This document shows positions 44,560 through 53,430 of a DNA stretch of 64,000 nt, piece after piece; the stretch's first letter is position 1, and every line of letters starts with the position of its first letter. Origin of the DNA: an uncultured Clostridia bacterium (GTDB lineage Bacteria; Bacillota; Clostridia; UMGS1810); NCBI GenBank assembly GCA_934463165.1, contig CAKSJG010000004.1:51479-115478 (forward strand), given 5' to 3'. The notes beneath the pieces are model-generated. The model saw nothing but the letters and a program-made list of their open reading frames with translations, made no database searches and was not told the origin of the DNA. The translations under genes and the position numbers were made by a program.

Positions 44560-45215
44560 TGAGCATTTGCAAGTAATTGAATTATTGTGTTACGGTTACA
44601 GGTATATATATTTTATTTTAAGTCGCTCAAACACAGCGCTGCCGCGCTGAAACTCGCTTAGTTAAAAAAATAAAAAGTATATCCTAACCCCTCGCCCGTA
44701 AGACACATTCCTTGCCTTTAATTATATAAAGTATATGTGTTGTGCGTGCGGAACGCTGTGGTCAGCGTTCCCTACAAACAATTTGATAGGTATGTTTTCA
44801 ACCAATAAATTAGTTTGAACGTAAATTTGTAATAAGATTCTATTTAACAATTAACAGCAAACTTACAATGACTACGTAGGGAACGGTGCCCACACCGTTC
44901 CGCTGCATAAAACACACAAAATAATATGATTAAACGCAAGAAATAGTGCCTCCACTGTGCAAGGTGAGGTGGGTTGCGGAGCAACTCGGAGGGGTTGTAA
45001 ATATTTAACTTAAGCAAAATTTATTTCTAAAACGCATATATGTTTTAACAATCCCTCAGTCAGCTGACGCTGACAGCTCCCTTTACACAAAGGAGCCGCT
45101 GTTTCTTTCGTTAAAATAAGCAAATATACCTGTAATCGATACGAATTTTTACTTTTTTTGAATGTGTTCGAATATTAACACATTCGCTTAGGCAACCGGA
45201 GTCGAACAGTGTCGG
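44560..45215 (+). repeat. Dispersed modular repeat, longest copy B
   Basis: Parts in order: an A/T hairpin pair (about 44608-44693), the 55-bp block identical to the first copy (44707-44761), palindrome 1 (44749-44775), palindrome 2 with CTACGTAG (44872-44903), and the GCATAAAAC-to-CGCAAGAA segment (44904-44943). Next come paired inverted copies of another clostridial repeat (about 44955-44998 and 45049-45101, with GTTGC/GCAAC and GTCAGC/GCTGAC hairpins). Last is an AATGTGTT/AACACATT hairpin (45163-45186) shared with the deleted copy at 9280-9300. It fills the gap between dgt and the spoIIA promoter and contains no gene. Confidence 0.85.
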
Positions 45216-45244
45216 CATAAAGACAAATAACGCCATTTTTCATC

Positions 45245-45272
45245 AAAGGAATATACGCTATCTGCGGTGAAT
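45245..45272 (+). promoter_or_regulatory. Sigma-H promoter of the spoIIA operon
   Basis: AAAGGAATA, 12-bp spacer, GGTGAAT: matches the Bacillus sigma-H consensus (RnAGGAwww, 11-12 bp, RnnGAAT) at every position. 55 bases before spoIIAA. In Bacillus the spoIIA operon is driven by sigma-H with Spo0A~P. Confidence 0.85.
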
Positions 45273-45327
45273 AAAACAAGTACGAATTTATATTTAAATT
45301 ACACATATGACTTAGGGAGGAAAAACC

Positions 45328-45675
45328 ATGAAACTTGAATTTTCGGAAAACAGCAACTGTCTGATTATGAAAGTTAACGGTGAGATAGATCACCGCTACG
45401 CAATACTTATACGCAACGAAGCCGACAGAAAAATTATAGATTCATCAAAAATGAATTTTATTATAGATCTTTCGGAAGTATCTTTTATGGACAGCTCCGC
45501 CATAGGAGTTATCATCGGCAGATATAAGCTTATACAAAGTCTCGGCAGAAGTATATCAATTGTCTCATCGAATCAGACGGCCGGAAAAATACTTGATATG
45601 TCGGGCATAAAGAAAATCATTCCGCTTTGGGCATCTTTGAACGAAGCGGAAGAAGCCATGAAAAGCCGGATATGA
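45328..45675 (+). CDS. spoIIAA: Anti-sigma F factor antagonist
   Basis: 115-residue STAS-domain protein. VSFMDSSAIGVIIGRYK holds the serine (56-57) phosphorylated by SpoIIAB; the unphosphorylated form frees sigma F in the forespore. GGGAGG precedes the ATG. First gene of the three-gene spoIIA operon. Confidence 0.95.
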   Translation: MKLEFSENSNCLIMKVNGEIDHRYAILIRNEADRKIIDSSKMNFIIDLSEVSFMDSSAIGVIIGRYKLIQSLGRSISIVSSNQTAGKILDMSGIKKIIPLWASLNEAEEAMKSRI

Positions 45676-45691
45676 AGGGAGCGGATTATAA

Positions 45692-46129
45692 ATGACACAA
45701 AATAACTGTTTAAAAACAAGCTTTTTATCACTACCCGAAAACGAAAGCCTTGCACGCATTATTTCAGCATCGTTTATATCGAGACTTGACCCTACAGTGG
45801 AAGAAATGACGGATGTCAAGACCGCCGTTTCAGAGGCTGTGACAAACTCTATAGTGCACGGGTACAGCGGAGCAAAGGACGGATTTGTGCATATGAACTG
45901 TTTTCTTGACGGGGAAACTGTGACAATAGAAGTGACGGATAACGGAAAGGGAATTGAAAATATTGAGCAGGCAATGGAGCCGATGTATACCTCATGCCCG
46001 GAGGCAGAACGCTCCGGCATGGGATTTACCGTTATGGAAACATTCATGGACAGCGTTAAAGTAAATTCCGTTGTGGGAGTCGGCACAAAGGTCACAATGA
46101 CAAAAATCATTAAAAACAAACAGCTGTAG
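45692..46129 (+). CDS. spoIIAB: Anti-sigma F factor / serine kinase
   Basis: 145-residue GHKL ATPase. The N-box is AVSEAVTNSIVHGY, the ATP lid lies between TDNGKGIENIEQAME and ERSGMGFTVMETFMD. It holds sigma F inactive and phosphorylates SpoIIAA. GGGAG lies upstream, 16 nt after spoIIAA. Confidence 0.95.
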   Translation: MTQNNCLKTSFLSLPENESLARIISASFISRLDPTVEEMTDVKTAVSEAVTNSIVHGYSGAKDGFVHMNCFLDGETVTIEVTDNGKGIENIEQAMEPMYTSCPEAERSGMGFTVMETFMDSVKVNSVVGVGTKVTMTKIIKNKQL

Positions 46130-46186
46130 CATACATAAAGTTATTTTACGGTTTTATCAATTATTCATACGCAGGGAGTAAAAAAA

Positions 46187-46897
46187 TTGAAAGATATATA
46201 CGACTTAATAAAATCGGCACAGCAAGGATCAAAAGAATCCGAAAAAGAAATTGTAAATTCAAATATACCGCTCGTAAAAAGCTGTATGCACCGTTTTCTG
46301 AATTTGGGATACGAATATGACGATCTGTTTCAGCTCGGATGCATCGGACTTATTAAGGCCGTGAGAAATTTTGATACAAGCTATAAGGTGCGATTTTCGA
46401 CATATGCCGTTCCGATGATTCTCGGAGAGATCCGCAGGTACATCCGAGACAGCTCACAAATAAAGGTTAGCAGAAGCCTTAAGGAACTGTTTATGCGTGC
46501 ATCAAAAGAGAGACAGAAGCTGAGCTCTGCTTTGATGCGCGATCCGACAATGGGCGAGATTGCCGCCGAATGCGGATGCGACTGCGAAAGGCTGACGCTT
46601 GCTTTTGAAGCGTGCCGCCCATGTGATTCAATTTATAAGCCTGTGTCAAATGACAGCGGCGAGCTGATTCTCGGAGATACGCTGAAAAGCAAAAGCAGCC
46701 CCGAGGATGAAATTGAAAAAATTGCCCTTAAATCCGCAATTATGAAACTGTCGGAAAGAGAAAGAAAAATAATGCTGCTCAGATACTTCCGCGGGAAAAC
46801 GCAAACCGAGGTTGCCGAAAGCATAGGCGTATCACAGGTGCAGATATCAAGAATAGAAAAAAAGGTGCTTTCGGCTCTGAAAGAAGAATTAAAATAA
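46187..46897 (+). CDS. sigF: Forespore sigma factor F
   Basis: 236 residues, sigma-70 family without region 1. Region 2 is DDLFQLGCIGLIKAVRNFD followed by VRFSTYAVPMILGEIRRYIRD. Region 3 follows, then region 4 LSERERKIMLLRYFRGKTQTEVAESIGVSQVQISRIE. A TTG start with GGGAG upstream fits best. Third gene of the operon, directing early forespore genes once released from SpoIIAB. It shows the organism can probably form spores. Confidence 0.94.
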   Translation: MKDIYDLIKSAQQGSKESEKEIVNSNIPLVKSCMHRFLNLGYEYDDLFQLGCIGLIKAVRNFDTSYKVRFSTYAVPMILGEIRRYIRDSSQIKVSRSLKELFMRASKERQKLSSALMRDPTMGEIAAECGCDCERLTLAFEACRPCDSIYKPVSNDSGELILGDTLKSKSSPEDEIEKIALKSAIMKLSERERKIMLLRYFRGKTQTEVAESIGVSQVQISRIEKKVLSALKEELK

Positions 46898-46899
46898 AA

Positions 46900-46933
46900 C
46901 CGAAAGCAAAAACCTCCTGATTTTTGCTTTCGG
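46900..46933 (+). terminator. Hairpin after sigF
   Basis: CCGAAAGCAAAAA pairs with TTTTTGCTTTCGG around 8 bases, directly after the sigF stop. No T run follows, but the stem's 3' half begins with T residues. Confidence 0.6.
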
Positions 46934-47002
46934 GAATAAAAAAGGAGTTACTTCCTTTTGAAGAATATAAAAATATCACAAACATATGACCGACAATTAA
47001 TA

Positions 47003-48268
47003 CTACTTATGTCTTATTGCATCCCTTTTATCGGCAAAGGATACCGCGGTTATTATTCCGAGCATTATGAAACATGATACCATGGAACTTCCTCCGTAAC
47101 TTACAAACGGAAGCGTTATTCCCGTCAGCGGAATAAGCTTTGTGACACCGCCGACTATTATAAACGTCTGATATCCGAAACATATAACAAGTGCCATGCA
47201 TGCCGCCTTAAGATATGAATTATTTGACTTTACAGCCGTTTTCACTCCTCGGTATGTCAGTATAAAATATAACAGAATTATAGCAATTCCCGTAAATATT
47301 CCCATTTCCTCACATATTGCAGAAAATATAAAATCCGACTCTCTGAACGGAACATATTGCGGAGAGCCGTTGCCGATTCCCATACCGAAATATCCTCCGG
47401 AGGTTATTGCAATGAGCGACTGAACAATCTGATATCCGGCACCGAGAGGATCTTTCCACGGATTTCTCCAAAGCTCCACTCTGATACTTATATGATCCGA
47501 TAAAAACAAATATCCGCATATACTCACGAGCAATATTCCGCCAATGTTAATAAGCTTTAAAAGATTGCTGGACTTATATAAAAAGCACATTGTAAAATAT
47601 ATCAGAAAGAGCAGCAGAGCAGTTCCCCATTCTTTTTGGACAAGAGTTAATGCTCCCATGCAAAAATACACAAATACGCAAAGTATTATTTCGTCAATCG
47701 GAATACCAATTACACGCTTGCGCTTATCCTTCTTTTTGCTGTCGGGCTCCGGTAATTTGGAAAAGAAACATGCAATGCACAGGCAGAAGAAAATTTTTAT
47801 AAGCTCCGACGGCTGAAATGACATGTTGTGTATTATAATCCAGTTTCGGGAGCCGTAAAGTGTGGTACCGAATATTGCTGTCGCGGCAAAAAGAGCTGCG
47901 CAAATGCCCATATATGCAAGTGCAAGCCTGTCCCATATTTTAATCTTTCCAAACAGCAGCATGGTCACAAAATAAACGGCAATTCCCGCACCGAACCACA
48001 AAAGCTGTCTGCCTGCCTTTGCAACGTCTATCCGATACAGCATAATAAGACCTATAGAGGTAAGCATCGATACCGTCAAAAACAGATACAGATCACCGAA
48101 ATCGAAATAATAGAGCATCATATATACAATTATATTTATACTGCAAAGTGCCAGACCGGCATAAAGAACCTTCATGTTTTCGCCGTTATAAAACAGAAAT
48201 AGCATAAAAAAGCCTATAATGTTTACCAATGTAATATACAGCATCGGGCGGAATCTTATTTTAGTCAT
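47003..48268 (-). CDS. SEDS-family peptidoglycan polymerase (FtsW/RodA/SpoVE type)
   Basis: 421 residues with about ten membrane spans. SEDS signatures are GSRNWI, SFQPSELIKI and, near the C-terminus, PLTGITLPFVSYGGSSMVS. WRNPWKDPLGAGYQIVQSLIAI, in the large outer loop region, carries the conserved Asp neighbourhood. It would polymerise glycan strands with a class B penicillin-binding protein partner, which is not in the window. FtsW, RodA and SpoVE cannot be told apart from this. It follows an FHA gene by 15 nt; the FHA-SEDS pairing recalls actinobacterial fhaB-rodA loci. Confidence 0.9.
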   Translation of the reverse strand: MTKIRFRPMLYITLVNIIGFFMLFLFYNGENMKVLYAGLALCSINIIVYMMLYYFDFGDLYLFLTVSMLTSIGLIMLYRIDVAKAGRQLLWFGAGIAVYFVTMLLFGKIKIWDRLALAYMGICAALFAATAIFGTTLYGSRNWIIIHNMSFQPSELIKIFFCLCIACFFSKLPEPDSKKKDKRKRVIGIPIDEIILCVFVYFCMGALTLVQKEWGTALLLFLIYFTMCFLYKSSNLLKLINIGGILLVSICGYLFLSDHISIRVELWRNPWKDPLGAGYQIVQSLIAITSGGYFGMGIGNGSPQYVPFRESDFIFSAICEEMGIFTGIAIILLYFILTYRGVKTAVKSNNSYLKAACMALVICFGYQTFIIVGGVTKLIPLTGITLPFVSYGGSSMVSCFIMLGIITAVSFADKRDAIRHK

Positions 48269-48283
48269 AAAATCTACCTCCCG

Positions 48284-48739
48284 TCAACTTTCCTGAGCCT
48301 GTGAATTATCAACAAATATAAAGCTTATATTACCGAAAGAAAGCTTGTCGCTGTCTTTAATTCTGACAGGATGCGCCGGCAGTTTTCTGCCGTTTAAATA
48401 ACTTCCGTTTGTACTTCCGAGATCTTCAACATAAAACAGACCGTCATGCAGAAATATACGCGCATGATTTTTAGAAAGATACGGATCGTCTATGTATACC
48501 TGACAGCGCTTGCTTCTTCCGATAAGCGCACTTTCTCTTATACTGTAGCTCTCATACATCTTAAAATCAAGGTTGCGCCTTAAGTTTATAAGCTTAAGGT
48601 ACGCAAACCCTCCTGATGTATTTTCTCTACGCTTTGAATCCGAAATATCAAGGTATACAAGTCTTACCACGCTTATAATAAACATGTATACTATCAGCAC
48701 AAAAGCGTATTTAATAATGTTTGACAAAATTTCATACAT
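48284..48739 (-). CDS. Membrane-anchored FHA-domain protein
   Basis: 151 residues. One N-terminal membrane span (about 8-30) is followed by a basic linker and an FHA domain (about 62-140) with the phosphothreonine-reading residues GRSKRC, LSKNHAR and LGSTNGSYLNG. FHA domains bind proteins phosphorylated by Ser/Thr kinases of the PknB type. Located between uvrA and the SEDS gene, it may link kinase signalling to wall synthesis, by analogy with FhaB. No kinase gene is visible here. Confidence 0.9.
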   Translation of the reverse strand: MYEILSNIIKYAFVLIVYMFIISVVRLVYLDISDSKRRENTSGGFAYLKLINLRRNLDFKMYESYSIRESALIGRSKRCQVYIDDPYLSKNHARIFLHDGLFYVEDLGSTNGSYLNGRKLPAHPVRIKDSDKLSFGNISFIFVDNSQAQES

Positions 48740-48759
48740 AACTTATTACCTCACAATCC

Positions 48760-51576
48760 TCATTTTGATTTGAGATACTTTCTTAAATATCTTCCCGTAT
48801 ATGACCTGACGCATTTTACTATTTCCTCGGTTGTTCCCTCAAATACAACATTTCCGCCCTTGTCTCCTCCCTCGGGACCAAGGTCGATTATGTGGTCAAC
48901 CACTTTTATAACGTCCATATTGTGTTCTATAACGATTACGGTGTTTCCGCTGTCGGCAAGCTTGCTCAAAACATCGATTAGTTTATGAACATCGGCTATA
49001 TGAAGCCCGGTAGTCGGTTCGTCAAGGATATATACCGTTTTTCCCGTGCTTTTTCTGCTGAGCTCCGTCGCAAGTTTAACTCTCTGCGCCTCTCCGCCCG
49101 AAAGAGTTGTTGACGGCTGACCTATCTTTATATAACCGAGACCGACATCATATATTGTTTGAAGTTTACGCCGGATTTTAGGTATATTTTGGAAAAACTC
49201 AAGTCCCTCTTCAACTGTCATATCCAAAACATCACTGATATTTTTCCCCTTGTATTTTACCTCAAGTGTTTCACGGTTATAGCGTTTTCCCTTACACACC
49301 TCACACGGAACGTAAACATCGGGCAGAAAATGCATTTCAATTTTTATTATTCCGTCTCCGCTGCATGCCTCACATCTTCCTCCGCTGACATTGAAGCTGA
49401 ATCTTCCCGGACCGTAGCCTCTGATTTTGGCTTCGTTTGTATTTGCATAGAGTTCACGGATATCTCCGAAAAGTCCTGTGTAAGTTGCGGGGTTTGAACG
49501 CGGACTCCTGCCAATCGGCGACTGGTCTATATTAATTACCTTGTCTGCATTTTCAATGCCTGTTATTTCCTTGTGTTTGCCGGGCTTTTTGTTTGCACCG
49601 TTCAGCGCCGTTGCGAGCTTTTTGTATAAAATCGAGTTTATGAGGCTTGACTTTCCGGAACCCGAAACACCTGTTACGGCAATGAATTTTCCGAGCGGAA
49701 TGTCAACGTCTATATTTTTAAGATTATTTTCCTTTGCACCTATAATTTTTATATGCTTGCCGTTTCCGCTGCGATGAGTTTCAGGCAAAGGTATAGAACG
49801 CTTTCCGCTCAGATACTGCCCTGTTATGCTCTTTTCGTTTTTCTTTATTTCTTCGGCGGTTCCCTCCGCGACAACGTATCCTCCGTGAATACCGGCTCCG
49901 GGGCCTATGTCTATAATATGATCGGCGGCATACATGGTATCTTCATCATGCTCAACGATAATCAGAGTATTACCGAGATCGCGCAGTTTTTTCAACGTTG
50001 CTATAAGTTTATCGTTATCACGCTGATGCAGCCCGATGCTCGGCTCATCAAGCACATAGAGTACTCCCGTAAGACCCGAACCGATTTGAGTTGCGAGTCT
50101 TATTCTCTGAGCCTCTCCTCCCGAAAGAGTGCCGGCGCTCCTTGAAAGCGTCAGATAATCAAGCCCGACATCAGCAAGAAAGCTTGTTCTGCCCCTTATC
50201 TCTTTCAAAATCTGCTCCGCTATAATCTCCTGCTTTTCGGTGAGCTTGAGCTTTGCAAAAAAATCATTAAGCTTACTTATTGACATATCCGTCATTTTGG
50301 ATATATTAATTCCACCGACTGTAACAGCCAGAGACTCCGGACGCAGCCTTCTGCCTTTGCATGCCTTACAGACAACGTCGCCCATGAGAGCTTCTATTTC
50401 AACCTTTGAAGCATTAGAAAAGCTGTCATTGTATCTTCGTTCCAAATTGTTTATGATGCCTTCAAAGCAAGCCGTTTTAACATATCCGTTGTGATTAATG
50501 GTAAGCGGCTTGTCATTTCCGTAAAGAACTATATCCATAATTCCTTTGGGAAGCTTGTTTATCGGGGTTTTTTTGTCAAAATTATACTCTTTGCACAGCG
50601 CGTCAAGCCATGAGCTCCAATATGTTTTTCCGTCCGACACCGTTCCCCATCCGAATGCCTTTATTCCGCCGTCGTAAATTGACTTTGTCGGATCGGGAAT
50701 AAGAAGCTCGGGATCAATCTTCATAAAGCTGCCGAGTCCGCTGCACTCGGGGCACGCGCCGAACGGACTGTTGAAAGAAAACATTCTCGGCGAAAGCTCT
50801 TCAATGCTTATTCCGCAATCTTTGCAGGCATAGTTCTGACTGAACATTCTCTCTCCCTTATCAAACATATCGGCAATTACAAGACCGCCGCCGAGTTTTG
50901 CGGCAATCTCCACAGAATCGGTCATTCTCGACATTGCCGCAGGCTTAATTATTATTCTGTCAACAACAATTTCTATTGTATGCCTGTGATTTTTGACAAG
51001 CTTTATTTTTTCCGAAAGCTCATGCATGTTTCCGTCTATGCGAACCCTCACATAACCGTTTTTGGCGGCGTCCTCCAAAACCTTTGTGTGCTCTCCCTTT
51101 TTATCGCGGACAACAGGCGCAAGAATCTGCACGCGCGTTCCTTCCCCGTAAGAAAATATTGTATCGACAATCTCATCTACGGACTGCTGTTTTATTTCCT
51201 TGCCGCACTTCGGGCAGTGAGGGATGCCGACTCTTGCATAAAGCAGCCTTAAATAATCATATATTTCGGTAACGGTTCCGACCGTCGAGCGCGGGTTTTT
51301 ACTTGTGGTTTTTTGATCTATGCTTATTGCCGGAGAAAGTCCGTCAATGTTATCCACATCAGGTTTGTTCATCTGTCCCAAAAATTGACGTGCATATGCC
51401 GAAAGAGATTCAACATACCGCCTTTGACCCTCAGCATATATCGTATCAAATGCAAGAGACGATTTCCCCGAGCCCGAAAGACCCGTCATAACAACAAATT
51501 TGTCTCTCGGAATATCAACGTCTATATTTTTAAGGTTGTTTTCTCTTGCACCGCGTATTTTTATATATTCTTTCAT
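48760..51576 (-). CDS. uvrA: UvrABC excinuclease subunit A
   Basis: 938 residues, the normal length. Two ABC ATPase halves have Walker A motifs GLSGSGKSS (near 32) and GVSGSGKSSLIN (second half). Zinc-finger modules are CPKCGKEIKQ with CKDCG, and GGRCEACSGDGIIKIEM. LSGGEAQRI/V signatures are present. It recognises DNA damage with UvrB. A promoter lies at 51612-51641. uvrB lies about 9 kb away on the same strand. Confidence 0.98.
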   Translation of the reverse strand: MKEYIKIRGARENNLKNIDVDIPRDKFVVMTGLSGSGKSSLAFDTIYAEGQRRYVESLSAYARQFLGQMNKPDVDNIDGLSPAISIDQKTTSKNPRSTVGTVTEIYDYLRLLYARVGIPHCPKCGKEIKQQSVDEIVDTIFSYGEGTRVQILAPVVRDKKGEHTKVLEDAAKNGYVRVRIDGNMHELSEKIKLVKNHRHTIEIVVDRIIIKPAAMSRMTDSVEIAAKLGGGLVIADMFDKGERMFSQNYACKDCGISIEELSPRMFSFNSPFGACPECSGLGSFMKIDPELLIPDPTKSIYDGGIKAFGWGTVSDGKTYWSSWLDALCKEYNFDKKTPINKLPKGIMDIVLYGNDKPLTINHNGYVKTACFEGIINNLERRYNDSFSNASKVEIEALMGDVVCKACKGRRLRPESLAVTVGGINISKMTDMSISKLNDFFAKLKLTEKQEIIAEQILKEIRGRTSFLADVGLDYLTLSRSAGTLSGGEAQRIRLATQIGSGLTGVLYVLDEPSIGLHQRDNDKLIATLKKLRDLGNTLIIVEHDEDTMYAADHIIDIGPGAGIHGGYVVAEGTAEEIKKNEKSITGQYLSGKRSIPLPETHRSGNGKHIKIIGAKENNLKNIDVDIPLGKFIAVTGVSGSGKSSLINSILYKKLATALNGANKKPGKHKEITGIENADKVINIDQSPIGRSPRSNPATYTGLFGDIRELYANTNEAKIRGYGPGRFSFNVSGGRCEACSGDGIIKIEMHFLPDVYVPCEVCKGKRYNRETLEVKYKGKNISDVLDMTVEEGLEFFQNIPKIRRKLQTIYDVGLGYIKIGQPSTTLSGGEAQRVKLATELSRKSTGKTVYILDEPTTGLHIADVHKLIDVLSKLADSGNTVIVIEHNMDVIKVVDHIIDLGPEGGDKGGNVVFEGTTEEIVKCVRSYTGRYLRKYLKSK

Positions 51577-51611
51577 TTACAATTACCTCTTAAGCTCATA
51601 ATACCAATTGT

Positions 51612-51641
51612 ATTATATACAAATTCTGCATAATGATTCAA
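51612..51641 (-). promoter_or_regulatory. Promoter of uvrA
   Basis: TTGAAT, 18-bp spacer, TATAAT on the minus strand, about 35 bases before the uvrA ATG. Confidence 0.65.
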
Positions 51642-51656
51642 CATAAATTATAACAA

Positions 51657-51686
51657 AAAACCGCCGATTGGTCAAGTGGCGGTTTT
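51657..51686 (-). terminator. Terminator after the isomerase-like gene
   Basis: AAAACCGCC pairs with GGCGGTTTT around 12 bases, with T residues following on the minus strand. Separates the sugar locus from uvrA. Confidence 0.85.
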
Positions 51687-51763
51687 AGAAAAAACAAAAC
51701 CGCCGCAAATATCGGCGATTTCGTTTTCGGATAAATATTCAGGATGTGTGATTATCGGTATGA

Positions 51764-53209
51764 TTATCTGACTATAACGCTTTCGATTCCGAGAATATCG
51801 GCAATTTTTGCAATAGTTTCGGCATGATGTCCCACACCGAGTGCATAGTGATGCGTCGGGCCTTCCATTACCCATTTTTTAATAAATTCTTTTGTTGTCG
51901 GCTTAAAAAATCCTCTTGTGTTTGTGTTGCCCGTCGGAGGAATCGGACCTTCTTTGGAGTAACCTTCTCCGATAACAAACTTAAAGCTGCCGTCGGCCTT
52001 TTGGGTTATGCCGAGCATAGTGATCGGGCCTTCTTTTATTTTAAACTCAACCGAAGCACCGTGACCGGGCTTACCGTGATATTTTGAGAGGCTTCTGAGT
52101 ACCGGTTTGCCCTCGGCAATTCTGAGGTGATGCGGACCGTCATGACCAACAAGAATAAAGTCCTCGTTAAAATCAAAAGGATGGAATTCCGCAAAACTTC
52201 CGCCTATATTGAGTCTATCCATTATAAGCATTGCAATGCATGTTTTGACATCAAATTCGCCGCACATGGGTATTCCCTGAGCATTAAGAATAGAGTTGCC
52301 GACAATAAATGTTGTTGCAACCGTTCTCTGCAGGGTGTCGGGCTTGCCCTCATAATAATACGCAAGTCCCGTAAGATTGTATTTTTCGATAAACTTATCA
52401 AGAGCAACGGCAGTGTGTGCCGCCTGAGTTAAGTCTTCGTCAGTAAGCTTTGTTGCAACAGGATCGCTTCCGGGGTCGGGAGTGTCAAACTCATTTAAAA
52501 TAAGCTCTTTTTTGGCATTTATCTCATCTTCGGTAACTGTATCGTAAAGTTCAATGACATCCTCTATTTCAAGAAGCGGAACATGCACGTCAAAAGCCTT
52601 TGCAACCGCTGTCGGGTCGGCATGCATATCATACATAGCTTCAAGAACATGACCCATAAGGCCTATGCGCGCGCCGTTCAGATCGTGGAGAACCTTTGCA
52701 ATATCACACCACTCCGATACCTCTTTTTCGGCATCCGCATCATCATACAATAAGCCTAAAATTACATCGTTTACTTTTTTGCCCATTCTGATTGCAACAC
52801 CCGTAAATTCGGGTACTGAGCAAATGTTGTCATTTTCAAGCTGCATAAATGTACATGCCTTTGTATAATCCATTGCCTTTCTCGGCTGAAGAGCAACGAG
52901 AACCATGGGTTTATCAACCTGCTTTATTATAGGGGCAAAAACAGATGACGTGGCATATGTTACCATATTGCAAAACAGCACATCAACATCGGCAGCGAGA
53001 ATTTTCGGCACTGCCTCAAAAGCTTTTTCATTTGAATCTATCATTCCGAAATCGACAACCTCAATGTCGTTGCCTTCAACCATTTTGCAAAAATCTTTGT
53101 GAAAACCCATTATATTATCTTCCAGACCGTCAAACTGATCCCAATATACCGCATGGGCAACCGCAAAAATACCTATTCTTCCGGTACGTTTATTTTTTCT
53201 TTCGATCAT
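51764..53209 (-). CDS. L-fucose/L-arabinose isomerase-family protein
   Basis: 481 residues of the AraA/FucI-like fold. The Rossmann-type N-terminal half has RIGIFAVAHAVYWDQF and VLFCNMVTYATSSVFAPI. The metal-binding part has EFHPFDFNEDFILVGHDGPHH and, near the end, GPTHHYALGVGHH, whose Glu/His pattern matches the catalytic site of arabinose isomerases. It probably isomerises an aldose to a ketose; the actual sugar is not clear. GGAG is ten bases before the ATG at 53209, and the next upstream ATG lies in the ribosome site. Its upstream region shares a motif with the deacetylase/AraC intergenic region. Confidence 0.82.
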   Translation of the reverse strand: MIERKNKRTGRIGIFAVAHAVYWDQFDGLEDNIMGFHKDFCKMVEGNDIEVVDFGMIDSNEKAFEAVPKILAADVDVLFCNMVTYATSSVFAPIIKQVDKPMVLVALQPRKAMDYTKACTFMQLENDNICSVPEFTGVAIRMGKKVNDVILGLLYDDADAEKEVSEWCDIAKVLHDLNGARIGLMGHVLEAMYDMHADPTAVAKAFDVHVPLLEIEDVIELYDTVTEDEINAKKELILNEFDTPDPGSDPVATKLTDEDLTQAAHTAVALDKFIEKYNLTGLAYYYEGKPDTLQRTVATTFIVGNSILNAQGIPMCGEFDVKTCIAMLIMDRLNIGGSFAEFHPFDFNEDFILVGHDGPHHLRIAEGKPVLRSLSKYHGKPGHGASVEFKIKEGPITMLGITQKADGSFKFVIGEGYSKEGPIPPTGNTNTRGFFKPTTKEFIKKWVMEGPTHHYALGVGHHAETIAKIADILGIESVIVR

Positions 53210-53304
53210 TTTATCACATCTCCGCATAAAGAATATTAATTTATCACATTATATCATAACTGTATACGTCAATAACAGTGTCAAAATCAATATTCTTTTG
53301 TAAA

Positions 53305-53320
53305 AAATAAACGTTTCAAT
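53305..53320. promoter_or_regulatory. Candidate AraC-type operator upstream of the isomerase-like gene
   Basis: AAATAAACGTTTCAAT, 13 of 16 identical to the perfect palindrome at 59376-59391. It lies about 50-65 bp upstream of a TATAAT box (53248-53253, minus strand) that lacks a good -35 box, as for activator-dependent promoters. Confidence 0.5.
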
Positions 53321-53340
53321 ACGAACGAATGCGGCAGTCG

Positions 53341-53390
53341 AAAACAAAAAGCAGTCAAACACTGTTATGTGTCTGCCTGCTTTTTGTTTT
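53341..53390. terminator. Bidirectional-type hairpin after the large hydrolase gene
   Basis: AAAACAAAAAGCAG and its exact complement (14-bp stem), 22-nt loop, T-rich 3' arm. Follows the stop of the 1358-residue protein. Confidence 0.75.
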
Positions 53391-53430
53391 ATAAATAAAA
53401 CCCTCCGGCTATGTTTTTTCGTTATTTAAA

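Noticed and set aside
44560..45215. CRISPR array
   Set aside because: The repeated units are palindromic modules in inverted and unequal spacing, not equal direct repeats with unique spacers, and no cas genes are near.
45150..45235. tRNA-like sequence (GGCAACCGGAGTCGAAC)
   Set aside because: Only a T-loop-like GTCGAAC is present. No acceptor, D or anticodon stems can be drawn.
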